The notes beneath the pieces are model-generated. The model was not told the origin of the DNA and did not search any database. It worked only from the letters and a program-made list of their open reading frames with translations. Shown one piece after another: positions 9,597 through 16,855 of a stretch of 64,000 nt of DNA; positions within the stretch are counted from its first letter, which is position 1, and the number at the start of each line of letters is the position of its first letter. Origin of the DNA: Armatimonadota bacterium (lineage in GTDB: Bacteria; Armatimonadota; UBA10988); the NCBI GenBank assembly GCA_016235455.1, contig JACRKZ010000059.1, positions 1-64,000 on the forward strand, in the 5' to 3' direction. Position numbers and translations under genes: made by a program.

Positions 9597-10232
9597 CTAC
9601 CTGCCGTCGCGCCGGTCCAGCGCCGCCTTGAGCTCGGACTCCCGAACGGTGGTGGTCACGTCGCTAAGCGTGCGCTCGAAGACGCCGCGGACCATGTCGA
9701 GCCGCCGCTTGAGGCCATAGGTGATCGCGTCGGGGTAGTCGAAGCCGACCAGCAGGTCGTAGACCTCGCCGAGCGTGTCGACCAGCGCCTGCGCGCGGTC
9801 GAAGGCACCGTGGCGCAGTTCGTCGAGCACATAACGGCGCAGCTCGCCGCCGGCCTCGGCCAGTCCGCTGAGCCAGGGCGCAGGCTCGATGTCCAGGTCG
9901 GCCGGCGTGGGCACATCGCGGCCGGCGATGACAGCCAGCAGGAGCGCCGCCTCGGCGTGTTCCTTCTGCGCATCCAGCACGAACCCGGTCCAGTACACCG
10001 CGGGCGCGGCGCGCGAGGCGCTGTTCATGCTGTCGCACAGCCGCCGGCAGTCGGCCAGCAGCAGCTCGGCCTGGGGCAGTTCGCGGCGATGCACCGCGCG
10101 GATGGCGCTGGCCGCGGCGCGGGTCACTTCGCGCTGCAGGCGATAGGCTTCCTCGCGCGCGGCGTCGGTGGCGTCGAGCGCGGCGCGGGCGGTGTCGGCG
10201 ATGGCGGCGAGTTGCTCGGCCAGGCTGGCCAT
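9597..10232 (-). CDS. Translin family protein
   Basis: A 211-residue all-helical protein with the features of the translin/TRAX family: REEAYRLQREVTRAAASAI with a following IRAVHR, a YWTGFVLDAQKEHAEA block, LAEAGGELRRYVLDELRHG, and VYDLLVGFDYPDAITYGLKR followed by DMVRGVFERT. In eukaryotes and archaea, translins bind RNA or ssDNA as octamers, and with TRAX form the C3PO endoribonuclease. Whether the catalytic acidic triad of TRAX is present cannot be judged by eye. It starts 9 nt after the asparaginase stop, as the third gene of a tight minus-strand trio. Confidence 0.82.
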   Translation of the reverse strand: MASLAEQLAAIADTARAALDATDAAREEAYRLQREVTRAAASAIRAVHRRELPQAELLLADCRRLCDSMNSASRAAPAVYWTGFVLDAQKEHAEAALLLAVIAGRDVPTPADLDIEPAPWLSGLAEAGGELRRYVLDELRHGAFDRAQALVDTLGEVYDLLVGFDYPDAITYGLKRRLDMVRGVFERTLSDVTTTVRESELKAALDRRDGR

Positions 10233-10241
10233 GGGCGGCTC

Positions 10242-11228
10242 CTAGAGGTCGATGGGCGGCGCCAGGCGGCGTACCGCGCGGACCTGGCCGACGATCTCGC
10301 CGTGCAGGTTGCGGATCTCGGGTGCGACGTACTCGGCCAGATCGTCCGGCGTGGGCAGGCCCAGGTCGGCCAGGATGCTGAGCACCAGCGACGGTACGGC
10401 GCGATGGCTGCCGTCGCGCACCTTGAGTGCCAGGCCGATGCGGCGCTCGGGCAGGCCGAGACAGAAGACGCCCTCGGCCCCGTTCTTGGCCACCACCTCG
10501 GGCAGCGCGGCCATGAGCCGGACGTTGAACCCTTCGGGCGGGCCGACCAGCTCGGGGTGCGCGCGCATGGCCTGGCCCACGGGCGCCAGGTCGCCCTCGC
10601 ACAGGCGAGCGAAGGCGTGCGCCACACGCGGCAACGCCACCGCCCAGACCGGCACGCCGCAGCCGTCGACGCCGCTACCCAGCTCCGCTGACGCCAGGCC
10701 CATGACCCGCGCGAAGTCGGCGCGCAGGTGCCGCTGCAACGGGTGGTCGGGCTGCCGGTAGCCAGCCACCGGCCAGCCCTGCGCGAGGCAGGCGGCCATC
10801 ATGCCGGCATGTTTGCCTGAGCAGTTGCCGCAGATGCTGGTCGGCGCAGCGCCCCCCAAGGCGTCGCGGCCCGCGCGGGAGAGCGGTTCGTGACTGCCGC
10901 AGTCGAGCGCCGACTCATCGAGTCCGGCCAGGGCCAGCAGATCGCGCACGGCCGAAATCTGGTCGGGCGTGGCGCCATGGCTGGCGGCCATGATGGCCAG
11001 ATGGCGCGAGCCGGGCTCGACGCCTAGCCGGTCGAGGCCGAGCGCGAACGAGCCGGCGGCCTGGATCGGCTTGGCCGCGCTGCGTAGATAGACCGGCGCG
11101 AACGGGTTGCCCCACGTGGCCAGGATGCGGCCGGGCTGCGGTTCGTCGGCCAGCACTACGGCCAGGTCGGCTTCGTGCACGCTCTCCACGGTGTCACCGC
11201 GCCAGACTTCGGCGGCGATCTGCGTCAT
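10242..11228 (-). CDS. L-asparaginase II family (thermolabile, Rhizobium-type) protein
   Basis: A 328-residue protein of the Asparaginase_II family (Rhizobium etli-type, unrelated to E. coli AnsA/AnsB). It carries the family blocks RSAAKPIQAAGSF, MAASHGATPDQ and CGNCSGKHAGMMAACLAQGW (with the SGKH motif), and GVDGCGVPVWAVAL. The family hydrolyses asparagine to aspartate and ammonia, and some members may act on other amides. It starts at the ATG at 11228, which overlaps the upstream stop by ATGA. It sits between a glycosidase-like gene and translin with no obvious pathway link. Confidence 0.88.
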   Translation of the reverse strand: MTQIAAEVWRGDTVESVHEADLAVVLADEPQPGRILATWGNPFAPVYLRSAAKPIQAAGSFALGLDRLGVEPGSRHLAIMAASHGATPDQISAVRDLLALAGLDESALDCGSHEPLSRAGRDALGGAAPTSICGNCSGKHAGMMAACLAQGWPVAGYRQPDHPLQRHLRADFARVMGLASAELGSGVDGCGVPVWAVALPRVAHAFARLCEGDLAPVGQAMRAHPELVGPPEGFNVRLMAALPEVVAKNGAEGVFCLGLPERRIGLALKVRDGSHRAVPSLVLSILADLGLPTPDDLAEYVAPEIRNLHGEIVGQVRAVRRLAPPIDL

Positions 11229-12904
11229 GGTCTCACCTCGCGCCACATGCGGCGTACCAGGTCGAAGTCCTCGGGGTCGAGCGACTCGCCGGTCTGCTCC
11301 AGGTGCCGCGCATACGACAGCACGGGCACGCCGAGCTTGGGTCCCAGCTCAATGACCTCGCGCCAGGCATCGCGGCCCGGCGCATGCAGGTCCTGCACGG
11401 CCAGCAGCCAGTCGGGATGGGTTGATCGCGCCAGCAGGGCGCGGCGGCGCACCGCGTCGGCCACGCTGCGCCGGTCGGACCACAGCGAGCCGAGCGTGAC
11501 CATGTCGACCAGGTGCGCGTAGCAGGGGTTGACGGTTGGCGCGACGATCAGCGCCTCGGGCTTGACCGCGCGCGCCGAGCCGCGCACAAAGGTCAGCATG
11601 TCGTGCAGCCATTGACCGTCGGGCCAGCCGTTGTCACAGATGCGCAGCCCGTCCACGTCCAGCCCGTCGGGTCGCAGCAGGTCGCCCAGGAGTTCGTCGA
11701 TCCAGCGCCGGTAGTTCATGCTGAGCGGGTCGTGACCCAGATGCGCCGGCGCCTTCAGCCGCAACGGCCACGACACGACCACGCGGCGGCCCTCGTGGTG
11801 CTGCTCTGAGACGAACTCCTTGAGGTTGGGCCAGCGCGCGGGATCGGGCCGACCGGCGTTGTCGTCGGCCAACCACCCAGGCCCGAGCCAGACCTGGCTG
11901 GGGTTGAGCCCTTGCGTGCGCAGCAGGGCCAACGCGTCGCGGTAGACGGCCTGGGTGCACTCATCCTCCACGGCGCCCGAGCCCTGCAAGGCGTGTTGCT
12001 CGCCCGAGCCGTCGAAGATGGGGCCGCGCCACCAGTCGGGCGCCGGCGGGCGCTCGTCGGTACACAGGTCGCGCCGGCGCAGGCAGTCGACATAAGCCCG
12101 CAGCGCCGCCTCCTCGTCACGTGCGCCGATGTTGAAGACCAGTCCCGGCGAGCGCCACTTACCCGAAACGTCGAGGCTGGGGTAGTTCAGCTCGAAACCG
12201 ATGGTCTCGCCGCCGCGGAAGGCGAAGCTGGTGAAGCCGAGTTGCGTGCGGCTCGGCGCCAGGCCGGCCAGGGCCCACGGTTGGCCGGCGCCGAGATCGA
12301 AGGCGAAGGCCCACGGAGCCGGCAGGAACGAGTCGAGCCCGCCATGCCGACTCGGGTCGTCGGTCAGATCGATCTCGCTGTCTTCCCAGGTGCGCACGGC
12401 GTCCCGCTCGGCGGCGTTGGGCCGCGCGGTGACGATGCTCTCCGCCAGGCACCGCGAGCCGCGCGCCAGATCGCGGTACGGCCGCTCGTAGCCGGGGCGG
12501 AAGTAGCTGGCGCCCAGGCCGAGCATGTCCACATCGCGGGCCAGGAAGCCTTGGAACAGACGGCAGGTAGTGATGCGTCCGCTGCCTTCGACCTCGACCC
12601 AGTACTCGATGTCGGCATCGCGGCAGGCGAAGACATAGCGTTTGACGCCCCAGCGCGAGCTGCGCGTGGTGTAGGTGGCGACCAGCGTGTCGGCGCCTTC
12701 ACGCGTGAGGAACGGCGCGCCGGCGGGCTGCAGTTCGTCACGCCCTGTCAACGTGTCGACACTGCTGCCCAAGAACAGCTCGAACACGGGTCGGCCCGTG
12801 CCCGCGGCGAGCGAGACGACCCAAGGACGGTCCGCATCGAAAGCGAGGCAGTACGCGGGACCCGACAGCTCCAGCTTGCGCGCCGATTTCTGCACCCGCA
12901 CCAT
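11225..12904 (-). CDS. Glycoside-hydrolase-like protein (alpha-galactosidase / clan GH-D-like barrel)
   Basis: About 559 residues, cytoplasmic (no signal peptide). Residues 1-280 look like the beta-sandwich that precedes GH31/GH36-type barrels (WVVSLAAGTGRPVFELFLG, WAFAFDLGAGQPWALAGLAPS). The second half resembles a GH-D-like TIM barrel: QVWLGPGWLADDNAGRPDP, KEFVSEQHHEGRRVVVSWPL, DVDGLRICDNGW (possible catalytic Asp), IVAPTVNPCYAHLVD. An alpha-galactosidase or alpha-glucosidase-like activity is inferred only from fold-level similarity. The start at 12904 is uncertain because no good Shine-Dalgarno sequence is seen (alternative ATG at 12916). It is the first gene of the trio with asparaginase and translin. 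Confidence 0.62.
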   Translation of the reverse strand: MVRVQKSARKLELSGPAYCLAFDADRPWVVSLAAGTGRPVFELFLGSSVDTLTGRDELQPAGAPFLTREGADTLVATYTTRSSRWGVKRYVFACRDADIEYWVEVEGSGRITTCRLFQGFLARDVDMLGLGASYFRPGYERPYRDLARGSRCLAESIVTARPNAAERDAVRTWEDSEIDLTDDPSRHGGLDSFLPAPWAFAFDLGAGQPWALAGLAPSRTQLGFTSFAFRGGETIGFELNYPSLDVSGKWRSPGLVFNIGARDEEAALRAYVDCLRRRDLCTDERPPAPDWWRGPIFDGSGEQHALQGSGAVEDECTQAVYRDALALLRTQGLNPSQVWLGPGWLADDNAGRPDPARWPNLKEFVSEQHHEGRRVVVSWPLRLKAPAHLGHDPLSMNYRRWIDELLGDLLRPDGLDVDGLRICDNGWPDGQWLHDMLTFVRGSARAVKPEALIVAPTVNPCYAHLVDMVTLGSLWSDRRSVADAVRRRALLARSTHPDWLLAVQDLHAPGRDAWREVIELGPKLGVPVLSYARHLEQTGESLDPEDFDLVRRMWREVRP

Positions 12905-12990
12905 GGCTCTGACCATCCTTCGCCGCGAGTGTAGTTCGCGGCGAGAAGCTGAGGCAAGTCCTGCTTCGCCGCGGTAGGCGAGGCCCAAAG

Positions 12991-13021
12991 CAAAACCCCC
13001 GGATCAGAACTGATCCGGGGG
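12991..13021 (-). terminator. Rho-independent terminator of tRNA-Asp
   Basis: A perfect 12-bp stem (12996-13007 with 13010-13021, loop of 2 nt) followed on the minus strand by TTTTGCTTT. It starts 9 nt past the tRNA 3' end. Confidence 0.88.
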
Positions 13022-13029
13022 TCTGCTTA

Positions 13030-13103
13030 CGGAGCCGACGGGGCTCGAACCCGCGACCTCTGGCTTGACAGGCCAGCGTTCTAACCGACTGAACTACGGC
13101 TCC
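13030..13103 (-). tRNA. tRNA-Asp (GTC)
   Basis: A 74-nt cloverleaf: acceptor GGAGCCG pairs with CGGCTCC, discriminator G, D-arm GTTCAGTCGGTTAGAAC, anticodon loop CTGTCAA with anticodon GTC, T-arm GCGGGTTCGAGCCCCGT. CCA is not encoded. It has its own promoter and terminator. Confidence 0.96.
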
Positions 13104-13121
13104 TTGTCGGTGACGAAGCGG

Positions 13122-13150
13122 AGTATAGCGAGGCTTCGCTTTTGTGTCAA
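13122..13150 (-). promoter_or_regulatory. Near-consensus promoter of tRNA-Asp
   Basis: Minus strand TTGACA (13145-13150), a 17-nt spacer and TATACT (13122-13127), 18 nt upstream of the tRNA 5' end. Confidence 0.85.
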
Positions 13151-13186
13151 CGGTCAGGCCGAATGCCTTCGGCCCGGCGAGCAACT

Positions 13187-14005
13187 TCAGGGGGCTGTCG
13201 ACGAATCGAGGCCAGTGAACTGGTCGAGATGCCAGGGGTAGAAGAACGTCACATCGGGGTCGTCGAGGTCGACTCCTAGGTGAGTGTGGGCGCCATCGTC
13301 ATCGATCAGTTCCAGCACGCGAACGCGCTCGGTCTCGTTGCGGAACCACTTGCGCTGGATGTCCTTGCGGCCTTCCCACGGCGTCAGCTCGAGGACGCGG
13401 TAGATCTTGCGCGGGCTGAGTGCCACCGAGGACTGCAGCGGACCGGCGAACTGCACGGCCACAATCTCTTCGTGGGTCATGATACGACCCTCGATCTCGG
13501 CCTCCCACTGGGCCACCAGGGCGTCTTCGTTGCCCTGCTCGGCGGCGTCGAACCAGTCTTCACTCTCGCAGTAGATGGTCAGGCCTTCGCTGTCGCCCAC
13601 AAACGGCTCGTACTGCGCATCGAGCACGATATTCTCGCCTGGCAGCGGCGACAGCGCCAGCTCGCGGCACAGGTTCGAGACATAGCTCAGGCCGTCGGCG
13701 TTGCCTACCAGAACGGGGCCCTCCTCCTCGTGGTAGTAGAAGCAGAGGCGGGCGCCCTCGGGCAGCGGCACGCGGTTGTGGACCACGGGCACCGCCATGG
13801 GCGATTGGCCGAGCCGTTCGGCGGCACGCAGCAGGAACAGATTGCACACATGCGATGTGCTCAACTGCTCCTCGGCGTAGCGCACGCAGAGGCGATACGC
13901 CCGCACGCGACCGAGCTCGGACTCGGCTTCCTGGCCGGCGAGGACGCGATCGATGAGATGGTCGACTTCTTCCATGCTTTGGTTGCTCGGCCGCGATTGT
14001 AGCAT
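13187..14005 (-). CDS. Hypothetical acidic cytoplasmic protein
   Basis: A 272-residue (262 if started at the ATG at 13975) acidic protein of no family I recognise. The first ~60 residues are helical (EEVDHLIDRVLAGQEAESELG). The rest is mixed, with many Asp/Glu and aromatic residues (CFYYHEEEGPVLVGN, YCESEDWFDAAEQGNED, VTFFYPWHLDQFTGLD). There are no signal peptide, transmembrane segment or catalytic motif that I can see. It lies downstream of the pentapeptide-repeat gene on the same strand (60 nt gap), so the two may share a transcript. Codon use matches the neighbours, so it is a real gene. Confidence 0.68.
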   Translation of the reverse strand: MLQSRPSNQSMEEVDHLIDRVLAGQEAESELGRVRAYRLCVRYAEEQLSTSHVCNLFLLRAAERLGQSPMAVPVVHNRVPLPEGARLCFYYHEEEGPVLVGNADGLSYVSNLCRELALSPLPGENIVLDAQYEPFVGDSEGLTIYCESEDWFDAAEQGNEDALVAQWEAEIEGRIMTHEEIVAVQFAGPLQSSVALSPRKIYRVLELTPWEGRKDIQRKWFRNETERVRVLELIDDDGAHTHLGVDLDDPDVTFFYPWHLDQFTGLDSSTAP

Positions 14006-14065
14006 GGCGGGCGACAGGTCACATCACTCGCGCGTCTCACACCCCATGCCGCAAGCTCCGTCGCG

Positions 14066-14965
14066 TCACCAACTGTGGCGATGGCGGTCGAGCAGTCCGT
14101 TGGCGCCCGGGTCGAACCCGTCAGGAAAGCGCGTCGGCCGGCCGTGGTTGGCGCTGTACTGGGCGCCCTGGAAGAAGACGCCGTCGAGCAACGCGGAACT
14201 GAGGTCGGCGCCCGACAGGTCGGCCCCGCCCAGATTGGCCATCGACAGGTCGGCCCCGGCCAGGTTCGCGCCGATGAGCACCGCGCCGCTGAGGTTGGCC
14301 CCGCGCAGGCTGGCGCCGCTGAGTACCGCGTACTCCAGGACGGCGCCATGCAGGTCAGCCCAGCACAGCTCGGCGCCGCTGAAGTTGGCCTCGCGGGCGT
14401 CGGCCGCGCCCAGGTTGGCGCACGACAGGTTGGCGCCACTCAGGTCGGCTCCTTGCAGGCGGGCGCCCTGCAGCAGCGCGGCCTTGAGGCAGACTCGGGC
14501 CAGCACCACGCCGCGCAGGTCGGCCGATTGCAGGCCCAGACCAGTCAGATCGCGGCCGGACAGGTTGTCCATGGGACCATCGAGCGCCAACAGCCGCAGG
14601 ATCCGCCATCGTGCGTCGAGTCGTGTGGTGTCGTCCATGACCGCGCGTTGCAGGTCGACGCCTTCGAGCGTCGCGCCGCGCAGGTCGGTGCCGCGCAGGT
14701 CCGCGCCGCGCACGCGCGCTTCCCGCAGGTTGCAGCCGCGCAGATCCGTGCCCGCCAGGTTGGCGTTGACGAGGTCCGCGCCCTCCAGATTGAGCCCCGA
14801 TAGCCGCATGCCGCTCAGGTCGGTGCCGCACAGATACGGTAGGCGAGCCACGACGGCCTCACGAGTGAGGCGGTTGTCGCCAAGCGTATCCATGAGCACG
14901 CCCTCAGCTTCGGGCTGATCAGCGCCGTGCCCGGTGTCGCCGGGTCGATTGCCGGTTTGGTCCAT
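14066..14965 (-). CDS. Pentapeptide-repeat protein
   Basis: A 299-residue protein dominated by A(D/N)LxG pentapeptides in two blocks (residues about 45-110 and 150-265, for example GADLSGANLSCANLG and GGADLSGADLS) separated by a ~40-residue helical linker. Such repeats fold as a square right-handed beta-helix. Members range from DNA-mimic gyrase protectors (Qnr/MfpA) to proteins of unknown role, and nothing here points to a target. The ATG at 14965 has only a weak ribosome-binding site. An internal ATG at 14893 (MDTLGDNRL) has GAGGG about 8 nt upstream and may be the true start. Confidence 0.83.
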   Translation of the reverse strand: MDQTGNRPGDTGHGADQPEAEGVLMDTLGDNRLTREAVVARLPYLCGTDLSGMRLSGLNLEGADLVNANLAGTDLRGCNLREARVRGADLRGTDLRGATLEGVDLQRAVMDDTTRLDARWRILRLLALDGPMDNLSGRDLTGLGLQSADLRGVVLARVCLKAALLQGARLQGADLSGANLSCANLGAADAREANFSGAELCWADLHGAVLEYAVLSGASLRGANLSGAVLIGANLAGADLSMANLGGADLSGADLSSALLDGVFFQGAQYSANHGRPTRFPDGFDPGANGLLDRHRHSW

Positions 14966-15103
14966 GTTCCGATCAGATGATGGCGATCTGGCTATGAGAT
15001 GATGATGACGTTGGGCCCGTCGCCTGGAACCCTTAGCTCTAGCATACCCCGCCTGTGTGACCTGTACGCCTGCTGGGCAGTTACATTCGGGCGATCCGGC
15101 GGC

Positions 15104-16144
15104 TTACCTTCGTGTTTGGAGCATTTGGGCCACAACTCGGCTCACAATCTGGTCCAGATCGCCGCTGTCTCCTCGGGTCAGGGGAGTCGGCGGCGTGCGG
15201 TCGACCGCCGGTCCGGCGCAGAGCGAATCGTTCAACGGGCAGCCCAACTCGGCCAGATGCCGCGCCATCACCGCGCGGACCTGCGCCACATCGACTCGAC
15301 TCTCGGCGGCCAGCGGCGTGCGCGACAGGCCCATGTCGAATCCGCGGGTCTCGATGGCGGCTCTCATGCCCTCGGGGAACATGGCGCCGAAGACCGAGGT
15401 GCGGATCAGATCCAGCACGGCGTACTGCAACCGCACGGCTTCGCCCAGCCGGCCGTCCTGCACGGCGTTGTACATGCCGACGATGATCTCGGGCACCACG
15501 CCGGAGGTGGCCAGCGTGCCCCCGTCGCCGCCCATGAGCAGCGAGGGAACGAGGATCTCCTCGCAGCCGATCATGAATGAGAAGTCCGGCCGCAAGGGCC
15601 GCACCGCGGCAATGGTGTTGAGGAAACGCGGGAAGTCGCGGCTGCTGTCCTTGATACCGATGATGCGGGTGTGTTCGGCCAGGTCGCGCACCGTGTCGAC
15701 CGCGATCTCGTTGGCGAACTGGGGGATGTTGTACAGCACCAGGTCGATGGGGCTGTGCCGCGCCAACAACGTGAAGTGCTCGCGCACGTTGGGCTGGCTC
15801 ATCTTGAAGTAGTAAGGCGGAACCAGCGCCACGCAGTCGGCGCCGACCTGGGCGTAGTGCTCGCAGGCGGCCAGCGTCAGGTCGACGGTGGCCTCGGTGG
15901 CGCCAGCCATGACCACGGCGCGGCCGGCGGCCTGGTCAACGACGATCTCGACGATGCGGCGTCGCTCTTCGGCGGTGAACAGGGTGAACTCGCCACACGA
16001 GCCGTTGGGATAGAGGCCATGCACACCGCGGGCGATGAGCCACTCCACGAGCCGGCGCAGTTCGGACTCGTTGATGCGACCCCATGCATCGAGCGGGACC
16101 ATATGCGGGCAGAAGATGCCTTTGAGGCGCGGCGAGGCCGCCAT
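15104..16144 (-). CDS. Dihydrodipicolinate synthase/N-acetylneuraminate lyase family aldolase
   Basis: A 346-residue DapA-family (beta/alpha)8 class I aldolase. The Schiff-base Lys is in RIIGIKDSSRD, the catalytic Tyr in DLVLYNIPQFA, and the substrate loop is NGSCGEFTLFTAEER. The motif GSCGE differs from the GTTGE of true DapA, and the C-terminus is ~50 residues longer, so it probably acts on another 2-keto acid (a sugar-acid aldolase or dehydratase) rather than in lysine synthesis. The ATG at 16144 has AGGAG 8 nt upstream. It begins 5 nt after the Nudix stop and forms an operon with it. Confidence 0.85.
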   Translation of the reverse strand: MAASPRLKGIFCPHMVPLDAWGRINESELRRLVEWLIARGVHGLYPNGSCGEFTLFTAEERRRIVEIVVDQAAGRAVVMAGATEATVDLTLAACEHYAQVGADCVALVPPYYFKMSQPNVREHFTLLARHSPIDLVLYNIPQFANEIAVDTVRDLAEHTRIIGIKDSSRDFPRFLNTIAAVRPLRPDFSFMIGCEEILVPSLLMGGDGGTLATSGVVPEIIVGMYNAVQDGRLGEAVRLQYAVLDLIRTSVFGAMFPEGMRAAIETRGFDMGLSRTPLAAESRVDVAQVRAVMARHLAELGCPLNDSLCAGPAVDRTPPTPLTRGDSGDLDQIVSRVVAQMLQTRR

Positions 16145-16149
16145 AGCCG

Positions 16150-16701
16150 TCACTCCTTGTCTACCACGGCCGAGGCCAGGAAGAGCGCGCTCAGCGTCTT
16201 CGCGTCGCGGATCTCGCCGCGCCGGGCCATGGCCATGGCCTCCGCCCAAGCGATGGGCGCCACCTCGATCTGTTCGTCGAAGTCCTGCTCGAAGCCTTCC
16301 ACCGGGTACAGGTCGCGTGCGAGGAACGCCCAGATGACCTCGGTGGTGAACCCAGGCGTGGTGTAGAAACTGCCCAGCGCCGTCCACTCACGCGCGGCCA
16401 GGCCGGTCTCCTCGGCCAGTTCGCGTTGGGCGCAGGCCAGCGTGTCCTCGCCGACATGGTCGAGGGTGCCGGCAGGCGCCTCCAAGAGCTCCCCGCCGAC
16501 GCAGTAGCGCCACTGGCGGATCAGCACGACCTGGCCGGCGGCATTGATGGGCACGATGATGGTCGCGCCGGGGTGGCGGATCAGCTCGCGGCAGCTTTCC
16601 GTGCCGTCGGCCAGCCGCACCTGATCGACGTCCAGCTTGACCACGCGACCCTCGTAGACGCGCTCGCCACCAAGGCGTGTTTCCGGACCAACCTGGCTCA
16701 T
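16150..16701 (-). CDS. Nudix hydrolase, ADP-ribose pyrophosphatase-like
   Basis: A 183-residue protein with a Nudix box (GEDTLACAQRELAEETGL, i.e. the REUxEExGU core) and the surrounding features of NudF/ADP-ribose pyrophosphatases: VKLDVDQVRLADG, REL-IRHPGATIIVP, VVLIRQWRYCVGG, LLEAPAGTLD. The family hydrolyses ADP-ribose and other nucleotide sugars to AMP and a sugar phosphate. It is the first gene of a two-gene minus-strand unit with the DapA-family aldolase and is divergent from glycogen phosphorylase. Confidence 0.9.
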   Translation of the reverse strand: MSQVGPETRLGGERVYEGRVVKLDVDQVRLADGTESCRELIRHPGATIIVPINAAGQVVLIRQWRYCVGGELLEAPAGTLDHVGEDTLACAQRELAEETGLAAREWTALGSFYTTPGFTTEVIWAFLARDLYPVEGFEQDFDEQIEVAPIAWAEAMAMARRGEIRDAKTLSALFLASAVVDKE

Positions 16702-16745
16702 GCGGCGGAATCTCCCACGGGGCTCGGCGGCGCGGCCCGGCGCCT

Positions 16746-16775
16746 AGGATACCAAGGTCTGCGGCTCGTCGGCAA
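16746..16775 (-). promoter_or_regulatory. Probable promoter of the Nudix-aldolase operon
   Basis: Minus strand TTGCCG (16770-16775), an 18-nt spacer and TATCCT (16746-16751), 44 nt before the ATG. Confidence 0.4.
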
Positions 16776-16808
16776 TCGTTGTGACACGGATAGTTGACGT
16801 TCGCGCCC

Positions 16809-16837
16809 TTGACGGGGTAGGTCCCATGGCCTATGTT
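16809..16837 (+). promoter_or_regulatory. Probable promoter of glycogen phosphorylase
   Basis: TTGACG (16809-16814), a 17-nt spacer and TATGTT (16832-16837), 18 nt before the ATG at 16856. The leader would just hold the AAGGA ribosome-binding site. Confidence 0.55.
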
Positions 16838-16855
16838 GGCGCAAGGATGGTGCCT

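Noticed and set aside
10242..11228. E. coli-type asparaginase (AnsA/AnsB) assignment
   Set aside because: The SGKH and SAAKPIQ motifs belong to the unrelated Asparaginase_II family.
11225..12904. Firm assignment as an alpha-galactosidase
   Set aside because: Only fold-level similarity is visible; the catalytic Asp pair could not be placed with confidence.
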